A stretch of DNA of 64,000 bases from Endozoicomonas sp965199185 (lineage in GTDB: Bacteria > Pseudomonadota > Gammaproteobacteria > Pseudomonadales > Endozoicomonadaceae). The notes below the pieces were generated by a model. That model worked only from the letters and a program-made list of their open reading frames with translations, was not told where the DNA came from and made no database searches. This document shows positions 38,159 through 46,061 of the stretch, piece after piece. A program made the translations under genes and the position numbers. Numbering within the stretch: the stretch's first letter is position 1; every line of letters begins with the position of its first letter. Location of the stretch: the NCBI GenBank assembly GCA_965199185.1, contig CBDAQW010000037.1:1-64000 (forward strand), given 5' to 3'.

Positions 38159-38851
38159 ATGACTTCAATACAAAGCCAATTTAATCAGGTTTTGCAACAA
38201 ATTCGACTTGCCGAACAGTCCTGTGATCGTGTAGGTCTTGTTCAGCTACTGGCAGTCAGTAAAACCAAACCTGCAAAGATGATTCGTGAAGCTTATGAGA
38301 TCGGGCAGCGACATTTCGGGGAAAACTACCTTCAGGAAGCGCTGGATAAAATTCACACACTGGAAGAGCTGAACGATATCCAGTGGCATTTTATCGGCCC
38401 TATTCAATCGAACAAAACCCGGGATATTGCTACTCACTTTGACTGGGTACACAGTGTTGACCGCCTGAAGATTGCTCAGCGCCTCAATGACCAGCGTCCT
38501 GAGCATCTGCCACCATTGAATATTTGTTTGCAGGTTAATATCAGTGGGGAATCCAGTAAATCCGGCGTACCCCCTGAAGAGATTCACACACTGGCGCTGG
38601 AGGTGGCACAATTACCTCGTATCAATTTGAGAGGTTTGATGGCTATACCTGCACCCGACAATGATCCGGAAAAACAACGAATCCCTTTTCAGGTAATGGC
38701 CAGCACTTTGAAAGTACTTAACCAGGAGCCGGCGCTGACTCTGGATACACTATCTATGGGTATGACCGGTGATCTGGAAGTAGCTATTCAGGAAGGTGCC
38801 ACTATTGTCAGAATCGGGACTGCATTATTCGGTGCACGTGACAGTAAGTAA
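38159..38851 (+). CDS. yggS: PLP homeostasis protein (YggS/PLPBP family)
   Basis: A one-domain alanine racemase-like fold that binds pyridoxal phosphate without known catalysis and keeps cellular PLP balanced. The PLP lysine is in LLAVSKTKPA. FGENYLQEALDKI, HFIGPIQSNKT, LQVNISGESSKSG, MGMTGDLEVAI and VRIGTALFG are family blocks. I prefer the ATG at 38159, which aligns with E. coli YggS; the ATG at 38147 adds four residues. It is followed by proC and yggT, the common gammaproteobacterial order. Confidence 0.93.
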   Translation: MTSIQSQFNQVLQQIRLAEQSCDRVGLVQLLAVSKTKPAKMIREAYEIGQRHFGENYLQEALDKIHTLEELNDIQWHFIGPIQSNKTRDIATHFDWVHSVDRLKIAQRLNDQRPEHLPPLNICLQVNISGESSKSGVPPEEIHTLALEVAQLPRINLRGLMAIPAPDNDPEKQRIPFQVMASTLKVLNQEPALTLDTLSMGMTGDLEVAIQEGATIVRIGTALFGARDSK

Positions 38852-38866
38852 CTTAAAGAGGGTGTT

Positions 38867-39688
38867 ATGACAGAAGCGACCATCGCATTCATTGGTGCCG
38901 GAAATATGGCATCCAGTATTATCGGCGGCCTGGTTAACGATGGCTGGCCTGCTGCCCGCATCATTGCCAGCAACCGGACAACCGGTAAACTGGATGCCCT
39001 GCAAAAGAAATTTGGCATTAAAACCAGTACGGATAATCATCAGGCAGTGACACAGGCGGACGTTGTGGTTTTGGCCGTCAAACCACAAATGATGCAAACC
39101 GTACTCAACGATCTGGCACCATCTCTGGATAGCAATAAACACCTTCTGATCTCGGTGGCAGCAGGCACCACTATTGAGAGTCTGGAACAGTGGACCAGTT
39201 CTGACTTTGCCATTGTCCGCAGTATGCCCAATACGCCCTCATTGCTTCAGTGCGGCGCCACCGGTTTGTTCGCCAATGCAAACACTTCTGAGTCTCAAAA
39301 GCAGCTGACCAATACTATTTTTGATGCCATTGGTATTTCTGAATGGGTTGCCAATGAAGCCCTGATTGATTCAGTGATTGCTATTTCTGGCAGTGGCCCT
39401 GCTTACTTCTTCCTGTTTATGGAAGCCATGAAAAAAACCGGTGTTGAACTGGGTCTGGATGAAAAAACCGCTGAGCGCTTGACGTTACAAACTGCTCTGG
39501 GCGCTGCCCGAATGGCGGTTGAAAGTGATGTTGATGCCGCAGAGTTACGCCGTCGTGTAACATCGCCCAATGGTGTTACAGAACAGGCCATAAACAGCTT
39601 TCAACAGGATGGCCTGGAAGATACCGTCACTAACGCCATGCAATCTGCCGTTCGCCGGGCTCAGGAAATGGCTAAAGAACTGTCGTAG
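38867..39688 (+). CDS. proC: Pyrroline-5-carboxylate reductase
   Basis: Reduces pyrroline-5-carboxylate to proline with NAD(P)H. The nucleotide-binding fold begins IAFIGAGNMASSIIGGL. VVLAVKPQMMQTVL, SVAAGTTIESLEQW, RSMPNTPSLLQCGATGL, and the signature ISGSGPAYFFLFMEAM follow, with LRRRVTSPNGVTEQAI near the end. Length 273 is usual. It begins 15 bases after yggS. Confidence 0.96.
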   Translation: MTEATIAFIGAGNMASSIIGGLVNDGWPAARIIASNRTTGKLDALQKKFGIKTSTDNHQAVTQADVVVLAVKPQMMQTVLNDLAPSLDSNKHLLISVAAGTTIESLEQWTSSDFAIVRSMPNTPSLLQCGATGLFANANTSESQKQLTNTIFDAIGISEWVANEALIDSVIAISGSGPAYFFLFMEAMKKTGVELGLDEKTAERLTLQTALGAARMAVESDVDAAELRRRVTSPNGVTEQAINSFQQDGLEDTVTNAMQSAVRRAQEMAKELS

Positions 39689-39775
39689 GTTTTCAGTTCA
39701 TTGACGTGTCAGACTGAGCCAATGGTGTATCATTCGATAATGACAGGAACTAAACAGGTTACCAATTAGATAATT

Positions 39776-40333
39776 ATGGCTGCACTCTCATCAAGTCTTG
39801 GCTTTCTTGTACAAACCCTCGGCGGTTTGTACATCATGGCAGTTTTGCTGCGATTTCTGCTGCAACTGGTTCGGGCGGACTTCTACAATCCCATTTCCCA
39901 GGCCATTGTAAAAATCACTTCGCCGCTGTTAAATCCGTTGCGAAAAGTGATTCCCGGCTTCGGTGGTATTGATGCCGCCGCTCTGGTACTGGCTCTGATA
40001 CTTCAGATTGGTTTGTTATATCTGATGCTATTTATCAGAGGCCTTCCTGTGCAGGTTTACCCTTTTGATGCCATTCTGCTGGGCAGTGTACTGAAAATAC
40101 TCACGGAGTTTCTGAACATCTATATGTTCGGCCTGATTATTATTGCTATTGCTAGCTGGGTTGCCCCCGGTAGTTATAATCCTGGTCTGATGTTGTTGCA
40201 TCAACTGACAGAGCCTCTTACCAGCCGGGTTCGTAAAGTTATCCCGCCTATTGGTGGTCTGGACTTGTCGCTGATGGTGGTCATGCTGGTGATTATTACC
40301 CTGAAAAATTTTCTGGGTGGTTTAAGCTTCTAA
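39776..40333 (+). CDS. yggT: YggT family integral membrane protein
   Basis: A 185-residue membrane protein with two tandem YggT units. Each has a hydrophobic pair and the motif LLNPLRKVIPGFGGIDAAALV or LTSRVRKVIPPIGGLDLSLMV (repeat spacing about 97 residues). A link to osmotic tolerance has been reported in E. coli, but the function is not defined. It ends the yggS-proC-yggT group. Confidence 0.92.
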   Translation: MAALSSSLGFLVQTLGGLYIMAVLLRFLLQLVRADFYNPISQAIVKITSPLLNPLRKVIPGFGGIDAAALVLALILQIGLLYLMLFIRGLPVQVYPFDAILLGSVLKILTEFLNIYMFGLIIIAIASWVAPGSYNPGLMLLHQLTEPLTSRVRKVIPPIGGLDLSLMVVMLVIITLKNFLGGLSF

Positions 40334-40340
40334 GCTTCAT

Positions 40341-40367
40341 TGGCTGGCTTGTTTTTCAGGCCAGTCA
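40341..40367 (+). terminator. Hairpin after yggT
   Basis: TGGCTGGC pairs with GCCAGTCA around an 11-base T-rich loop and is followed by a pyrimidine-rich stretch (GTCTTCTTTCTTC). It lies eight bases after the yggT stop and probably ends the yggS-proC-yggT transcript. Confidence 0.5.
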
Positions 40368-40440
40368 GTCTTCTTTCTTCAGTTCCTTCACTTTCCCGTC
40401 GATACCAAGGCATTACCTCCATCCCCGGAAATGGTTTGCT

Positions 40441-42849
40441 ATGTTACGGCGTACTGTTATTCATCTGATTCTTATTCTGCTGGCAGCTTCTTTTGTCATC
40501 CCACCTATATACGCCGATGAGGTATTGGTTGATGAAGAGCAATCTCTCCCCTTCAAATTTTTTTTTGGTGCTGATCGGATACTGGCAGGCACCGAACTGC
40601 TACTGTCTGGAAAAAACCATTCGAATAAGCAACAGCTACTGGCCTTTCGCCTTGATAACGCCAGTTCTAATAATTATCGCAATCGGGTCAATCAGGAATA
40701 CAGCCTACCACCCGGTGAATTCAGTTTAAGTATTCCACTCACCGGTTTGAAAACATCCGGTGGGCATTTACTCAGACAACCTTATGGTGAACTTTTTCTT
40801 TTCACTACCCGTCAGAACTCAGGATTAACCCTCCATGAGGTAAAAATCACGCTTCCGGATATTCTGCCTGATAACACACTGGCTCTGGATTTTGGTCATA
40901 AAGACAGTGCTGTATTTCCCGGGTTTCAGCAGATTCTGCAGGACGATCCAAGGCTTACCGGAAAACTGCTGCCAAGATTTAGAAAATCCGGCGATGCTCT
41001 GGTTCGGGACGGTATAGAAGGTATTGAAGCGGTGACTCTGGCCTGGCCAAATGGTCGCTGGAAGCTAAGCCTCTGGACGGAAGATCAGGGCGACTGGGAA
41101 TACCTTCCTCATTACCTGTCCCGGAGAGTTAATGTAGAAGGTCATCATCTGGTTGATGAACAATGGACCGTTGACCAGTGGATTCAAAAAAAATACTTCG
41201 CCGGAATCCGCAAAGAGGCCGGAATTGATGCTGACCTCTGGCAACTGACGGGAGAAAGGCGATCCGGATTAATCCAGAAAGTGATTAAAATTGTTGATGG
41301 CACACTCAGCCTGACCATTGATGGTAATAGTGCTGCCCGCTATCTCTCAGCCCTTGTTCTGGAACCTGTGAATGGTGAGTTCTCATCCCAGATTCAACAG
41401 CAGCGAAAGCAGCGATTTACCAGTCAGTGGCCAGTGTCTAAACCCGATTACGGATTACCGTCAGAACTGACATTAGAAGACGTCAGTGACCAGATAAAAA
41501 ATTCCCAAACCGGGGCTTACCCTGCGGCAAAAAACACGCGGCTCAATCTTGTGTTTGAAATCAACAGCCCTGCCGATGATTCAAAACCAGTGGTCGCTAT
41601 CTCAGCTCCGAGTACAAAAGATGGTCACAAGCTGCAAGTAGAGACTCGCTACGGACACTGGCGTTATGAACGCCCTTACCCCTATGCCACATCCCTGGTA
41701 CTGGCAGATAGCTTTCTCCGGTCTGATTTAGACCAACTCACTCTTTCCAATCAATTACCCCGACGTGTTCACCTTCAGGTCAATATTCCGGAAAATGCAG
41801 CCAGCGGTTCATACAAAGGCAGTATTCAGTTATTCAGCAACGGTCAGCTCATCCTGAAGGAGTATACGATACAGGTTCTGCCTTTCACGCTGCCAAAACT
41901 GGATGCACCTATAGGGCTTTATCTTGAACCGGCACCTTATTATGACTGGTTCAGTCATCTGAAAAAAGACAAGCCTGCTGTGTATGCCTGTGATCTCTCA
42001 CTGCTAGCCGCTCACGGCTTCAGCACAGTAGCACCGGCTCTGGCTACACCAAATTCAGAAGTGAATCGACATATCTTCATTCAGCAATTGCATGAACTGA
42101 ATAAATTTGAATTCAAACACTCTATTTTGGCTTACGCTCCCTTCAAACGTCTTTTAGAAAATGGCCATCAAAACACCTTTACATCATTGCTTAAGCTGAA
42201 AGAAATGATGGCAGGTAAATCATTGCCAAAGGTTTACTGGTCTATCTTCGATGAACCTGTTGAAGATAGGTTTGCTTCGATAGCGCAATCAGCCATCATG
42301 TTGCACAATCCCAATCTTGCGTTCAAAACCGCAGGGCATCTTAATCACCCAAAGCAGTATGAAATCAGTAATGCGGCTGATTTATTGCTAATAAATCACG
42401 GCTATGGCGTCAATGAAAATAGCATTGGCATGCTGCAAAAAGGCTCAAGGGTCTGGTTGTATAATATGCCAGTCCCCAGACTGGCCGCTGGTATTTTTCT
42501 CTGGAACTCCGCAGCCGAAGGTTATTTACAATGGCATGGTCGTGCGCCAACCGCAGATATGTTTGACCCTACCGACGGCAGAGAAGGTGATGTAGTTTAC
42601 ATTTACCCCTGGCACTCTGATTGCCCCGGCACCATAAGCGTTCATCGTCGTTTTTTGGATTTGCACGAAGCAACGATGGATTATCGCTGGTTGCAGTGGT
42701 TGGAAAACACGTCTGAAGACAGCACGAAAGCAAAAAAATTACTTGAGTTAATTCGTAAAGCCATTCCCAAAAATTGGAAGAATGCGGAAGCGATGAGTCT
42801 TGACCGGGTAATGGATATTCGCAGACAAATTATAGAGCTGGCGTTATAA
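40441..42849 (+). CDS. Secreted glycoside hydrolase-like protein (DUF4091-type C-terminus)
   Basis: An 802-residue exported protein with a clear signal peptide (about 1-25, cut near IYADE). The first half looks like beta-sandwich modules. From about residue 490 (GLYLEPAPYYDWF) a TIM-barrel-like region follows with YWSIFDEP at 599-606, where D604 or E605 is a possible catalytic acid. Near the end FLWNSAAEGYLQW and EATMDYRWLQWLE (about 741-753) resemble the DUF4091 domain of putative glycoside hydrolases. The substrate is unknown. It stands alone, followed by the tandem repeat array. The family call is moderate; the exported nature is secure. Confidence 0.65.
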   Translation: MLRRTVIHLILILLAASFVIPPIYADEVLVDEEQSLPFKFFFGADRILAGTELLLSGKNHSNKQQLLAFRLDNASSNNYRNRVNQEYSLPPGEFSLSIPLTGLKTSGGHLLRQPYGELFLFTTRQNSGLTLHEVKITLPDILPDNTLALDFGHKDSAVFPGFQQILQDDPRLTGKLLPRFRKSGDALVRDGIEGIEAVTLAWPNGRWKLSLWTEDQGDWEYLPHYLSRRVNVEGHHLVDEQWTVDQWIQKKYFAGIRKEAGIDADLWQLTGERRSGLIQKVIKIVDGTLSLTIDGNSAARYLSALVLEPVNGEFSSQIQQQRKQRFTSQWPVSKPDYGLPSELTLEDVSDQIKNSQTGAYPAAKNTRLNLVFEINSPADDSKPVVAISAPSTKDGHKLQVETRYGHWRYERPYPYATSLVLADSFLRSDLDQLTLSNQLPRRVHLQVNIPENAASGSYKGSIQLFSNGQLILKEYTIQVLPFTLPKLDAPIGLYLEPAPYYDWFSHLKKDKPAVYACDLSLLAAHGFSTVAPALATPNSEVNRHIFIQQLHELNKFEFKHSILAYAPFKRLLENGHQNTFTSLLKLKEMMAGKSLPKVYWSIFDEPVEDRFASIAQSAIMLHNPNLAFKTAGHLNHPKQYEISNAADLLLINHGYGVNENSIGMLQKGSRVWLYNMPVPRLAAGIFLWNSAAEGYLQWHGRAPTADMFDPTDGREGDVVYIYPWHSDCPGTISVHRRFLDLHEATMDYRWLQWLENTSEDSTKAKKLLELIRKAIPKNWKNAEAMSLDRVMDIRRQIIELAL

Positions 42850-42886
42850 CCTTCTCATCATATTGAATACGTTGATCCATCAATCG

Positions 42887-43702
42887 TGCGACATGTTTCC
42901 AACACCGTAGGTCGGCATGCCTGAAGGACATGCCGACAATGCGCTCAGGGAGCGCACACAGCTGGATGTTTTATCAGCATTGCATGCTGATTGTCGGGTT
43001 CTCCTTCGGGGAACCCGACCTACGGGCGGAAACCAACCATCACATAAAGCCATCTTGCGACATGTTTCCACCACCGTAGGTCGGCATGCCCGAAGGACAT
43101 GCCGACAATGTGCTCAGGGAGCGCACACAGCTGGATGTTTTGTCAGCATTGTATGCTGATTGTCGGGTTCTCCTTTGGGGAACCCGACCTACGGGCGGAA
43201 ACCAACCATCACATAAACCCATCTTGGGATATTTTTCCAACACCGTAGGTCGGCATGCCCGAAGGACATGCCGACAATGCGCTCAGAGAGCGCACACAGC
43301 TGGATGTTTTATCAGTATTGCATGCTGATTGTCGGGTTCTCCTTTGGGGAACCCGACCTACGAGCGGAAACCAACCATCACATAAAGCCATCTTGCGACA
43401 TGTTTCCAACACCGTAGGTCGGCATGCCCGAAGGACATGCCGACAATGCGCTCAGGGAGTGCGCACAGCTGGATGTTTTGTCAGCATTGCATGCTGATTG
43501 TCGGGTTCTCCTTCGGGGAACCCGACCTACGGGCGGAAACCAACCATCACATAAACCCATCTTGCGACATGTTTCCAACACCGTAGGCCGGCATGCCCGA
43601 AGGACATGCCGACAATGCGCTCAGGGAGCGCACACAGCTGGATGTTTTATCAGCATTGCATGCTGATTGTCGGGTTCTCCTTCGGGGAACCCGACCTACG
43701 GG
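42887..43702. repeat. 169-bp tandem array of REP-like double hairpins
   Basis: GTAGGTCGGCATGCC (one base changed in the last unit) recurs at 42907, 43076, 43245, 43414 and 43583, exactly 169 bases apart each time. Each unit holds a GTCGGCATG...CATGCCGAC hairpin, a GCGCTC...GAGCGC stem, and a GTCGGGTTC...GAACCCGAC hairpin, then a spacer of about 50 bases that is also repeated. The fifth unit ends after the second hairpin. Differences between units are few. The open frames of about 67-80 codons within it are by-products of the period and not genes. Confidence 0.95.
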
Positions 43703-43877
43703 CTGTGATTATTTTTGATGGTTTTTTTCGGTTTTCACCTAACCGGACTTTCGTTAAGAATCCGTTCAGGTTGTTTTGGCACAATGGTAACCACTCAAGA
43801 GCAGGGTCGAAATTGTTTAGGGATCAGAGCGATGACGAACTTGTTTGAAGTGAGCTAAACACACAAAGGTTATCGTA

Positions 43878-44609
43878 ATGTTAAAGCAATTTGCATCTGC
43901 AGCTATCGCTGCTTCTGTACTGATGAGTTCTTCTGCTGTAATGGCTAACGACTTTTTTGTTAGTGGTACTGTTGGTAAGGCCAAGCAGACTATTAAGGCA
44001 GATGGTGATAAGGAAAAGTTCAAAGATACTTATTTTGGTTTCAAGGCTGGTAAATACCTGAATGACAATATTCGTCTTGCAGTAAATGTAGGCAAATTTA
44101 AAGACAGAATCAATGAGTCAAACACTGCCACAAGAAACGAAGTTATCACAATGCTTGTAGTCGAAGATGTTGATTCTGATGATATCACTGAAATGATGAT
44201 CGAGCTTGAAGCTGCAGACGATGCAACTAGAATGCAAGTTGCTCAAAAAACCAAGGTTACTAATAAAGAGCTGAGTCTTTCTTTAGATTATGTTGATAAC
44301 CTTTTGTCGCTGCAAAGCACAAAGTACTTTGTAGGTGGTACTTTTGGTTTGAATCACATGAAAGTTGGACAAACAGAAAGCATCACTAACTTGGAAAACA
44401 ACAAATCTATCAGTGGTCACGAATCCAAAAGCGACTACGGCTTCATCTACGGCGCTCAGCTGGGTCTGATCCAGGAGTTCACTCCTAGCATCTCTGCTGA
44501 ACTGGGCTACCGCTACGCCAAGACTACCAACAAGGTAACTATCGACGGCGACAAGATTAAGTCAAAAGCCCAAAAAATGCCTTACCTGAGCGTAAGCTAC
44601 CACTTCTAA
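43878..44609 (+). CDS. Outer-membrane beta-barrel protein
   Basis: A 243-residue porin-like protein. The signal peptide (1-24) ends AVMA-ND. The mature part has alternating strands such as YFGFKAGKYLNDNIRLAVNVGKF, and ends in the aromatic YLSVSYHF, as expected for BAM-dependent insertion. It resembles the OmpA-like/Opa-type 8-strand barrel group. An acidic loop lies at about 95-120 (VEDVDSDDITEMMIELE). It precedes a lipoprotein and phoPQ, recalling oprH-phoP-phoQ in Pseudomonas, but whether it is OprH-related cannot be shown here. AAAGG lies about eight bases before the ATG. Confidence 0.8.
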   Translation: MLKQFASAAIAASVLMSSSAVMANDFFVSGTVGKAKQTIKADGDKEKFKDTYFGFKAGKYLNDNIRLAVNVGKFKDRINESNTATRNEVITMLVVEDVDSDDITEMMIELEAADDATRMQVAQKTKVTNKELSLSLDYVDNLLSLQSTKYFVGGTFGLNHMKVGQTESITNLENNKSISGHESKSDYGFIYGAQLGLIQEFTPSISAELGYRYAKTTNKVTIDGDKIKSKAQKMPYLSVSYHF

Positions 44610-44948
44610 TTAAATCATTAGAAGGGTAAAACCTATCCGGCTTATTCTTCGTACGCTGTAGAATAAGCCAGCCTCTGGATGCAAACCCTGTGTTTCACAG
44701 GGAGAGGCTTTGCTTTACCACTTCCGGGTGCTTTATTAATGCGGTACTTCTTCCAAACCGCATTTACTAATAAACCCGGAGTGTTTGATTTTAAAGGGGG
44801 AGGAGGAGCTGGACAGGTTACAGGAGTATTCGTCCGGCTAGCGACTGAATTTGGTTGACGATCTATCGGATTCTTCAAACAGTCGACTGCTCCAGGGGTG
44901 AGATGGAACTCAAACTGAAGGCTCAGATAATCCGTTATCTGAGCCTTC
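44603..44948. other. Chain of six stem-loops (possible structured RNA)
   Basis: Between the barrel gene and the lipoprotein there are six consecutive inverted repeats. (1) CTTCTAAT/ATTAGAAG 44603-44624, overlapping the stop. (2) GGCTTATTCT/AGAATAAGCC 44639-44669. (3) AGCCTCT/AGAGGCT enclosing CCCTGTG-TTT-CACAGGG 44670-44709. (4) CACTTCCGGGT + TTTATTA + ATGCGG paired with CCGCAT + TAATAAA + ACCCGGAGTG 44719-44783. (5) CGACTG/CAGTCG 44842-44885. (6) a perfect 14-base stem, GAAGGCTCAGATAA with loop TCCG, 44917-44948. I do not recognise a known RNA family. A 102-codon open frame on the minus strand runs through all of this and is probably not a gene. Confidence 0.6.
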
Positions 44949-44987
44949 ATGCTATACGCCGTGTACTATTTCAGGAATTACAACAAC

Positions 44988-45374
44988 GTGAAAAACATTA
45001 AAACAGTTGCAGCCATTATGGGGGCTGCTATGATCCTTGTCGGTTGTGCTAGCATGACTACTTCTGTACGACAGACCCCCAATGGTAAAGAAGTGGCTAT
45101 TGGTCAGTTTCCACCTAAACCAGAATCGGAATGCGAACTGCGTTACAACGAAGTGATCGAAAAAAATCTGCTGGAGCGTTACACCGCTGTAGGCAGTGTC
45201 GCCAGTCATTATGCCGATTCCAACAAGGCGCTGACGCTGGCTGACAAACACGATGCCAACTATGTACACATTTATATGCCTGCAGAAAAAAAACTGTTTG
45301 GCGTTATCGACCTTAACTACAATGATAAGCCTCGTGCAACCTACTATCAGTGTAAAAAGATTCCGCACAAATAA
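44988..45374 (+). CDS. Small lipoprotein, unknown function
   Basis: A 128-residue protein starting at GTG 44988. The signal sequence KNIKTVAAIMGAAMILVGC carries a lipobox (LVGC, followed by AS), so it should be lipidated at the Cys and sit in the outer membrane or periplasm. The mature part has conserved-looking CELRYNEV and ATYYQCKKI, two further cysteines that could pair. An upstream in-frame ATG at 44949 lies inside the last stem-loop and would spoil the signal peptide. It is 15 bases before phoP and may be cotranscribed with phoPQ. Confidence 0.75.
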   Translation: MKNIKTVAAIMGAAMILVGCASMTTSVRQTPNGKEVAIGQFPPKPESECELRYNEVIEKNLLERYTAVGSVASHYADSNKALTLADKHDANYVHIYMPAEKKLFGVIDLNYNDKPRATYYQCKKIPHK

Positions 45375-45389
45375 GAGGGCTTTGTTCTG

Positions 45390-46061
45390 ATGATGGTTCT
45401 TCTGGTAGAAGACGAATCGCTATTGCGGCATCACCTCAGTTATCAATTACAGGACGCCGGTCATCAGACTCTGGAAGCAGAGAATGGAGAGATGGGCTGG
45501 CTCCATGCGCAAGATGGTAGTCCTGACGTTGCTGTGATTGATTTGGGTTTACCTGATTTTGATGGTCTGGAGTTAATCAGGAAGATTCGCTCTGCTGGTC
45601 TTTCATTTCCTATTCTGGTGCTGACGGCCCGGGGTAACTGGCAGGATAAAGTCACCAGCCTGAATGCCGGTGCTGATGATTACCTGGTAAAACCCTTCGA
45701 ACTGGAAGAACTGAAAGCCCGCCTTAATGCGCTGACTCGCCGCAGTGCCGGTTTTGCGCAGCCTGTTTTGAGCTTGGGCCCGTTCAGCATTAATACGCTT
45801 TCCAAAGAGTGTCATATCAATGGCGAACCGGTGGTGCTGACCAGTTATGAGTTTTCGGTGATGGAGCTGTTTCTGCATAACCAGAAGAAGGTGCTGTCGC
45901 GCTCAAAACTTCAGAGCCAGTTATACGGCGACAGTCTTGGGCCGGAGAGTAATGTGCTCGAAGTCCTGATCAACCGACTGCGGGGCAAGCTGAAAAAGTA
46001 CAGTGATGTGAACCCGATTGTCACTGTTCGTGGCCAGGGTTATCGGTTTGAGCTGCCATGA
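45390..46061 (+). CDS. phoP: OmpR-family response regulator, PhoP type
   Basis: A receiver domain (about 1-115) with phosphoacceptor D51 in VAVIDLGLPDFDG, followed by a winged-helix DNA-binding domain (about 125-223) with YEFSVMELFLHNQKKVLSRSKL and VRGQGYRF. The block LLRHHL...LTARGNWQDKV...LNAGADDYLVKPF is close to Pseudomonas PhoP, which responds to low Mg2+ and cationic peptides. Two ATG codons begin the frame (45390 and 45393). phoQ overlaps its end by four bases. Confidence 0.9.
   Translation: MMVLLVEDESLLRHHLSYQLQDAGHQTLEAENGEMGWLHAQDGSPDVAVIDLGLPDFDGLELIRKIRSAGLSFPILVLTARGNWQDKVTSLNAGADDYLVKPFELEELKARLNALTRRSAGFAQPVLSLGPFSINTLSKECHINGEPVVLTSYEFSVMELFLHNQKKVLSRSKLQSQLYGDSLGPESNVLEVLINRLRGKLKKYSDVNPIVTVRGQGYRFELP

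Noticed and set aside
42887..43702. CRISPR array
   Set aside because: The period is regular, but the spacers are nearly identical to each other and the repeat is about 120 bp with two hairpins. No cas genes are nearby.
42880..43848. Repeated open frames of about 67-80 codons on both strands inside the 169-bp array
   Set aside because: They recur with the repeat period on both strands and arise from the hairpins. No signal, domain or start-site evidence.
44642..44950. 102-codon open frame on the minus strand downstream of the barrel gene
   Set aside because: It runs through five hairpins, and its start overlaps the lipoprotein frame. The palindromes explain the sequence better than a protein does.
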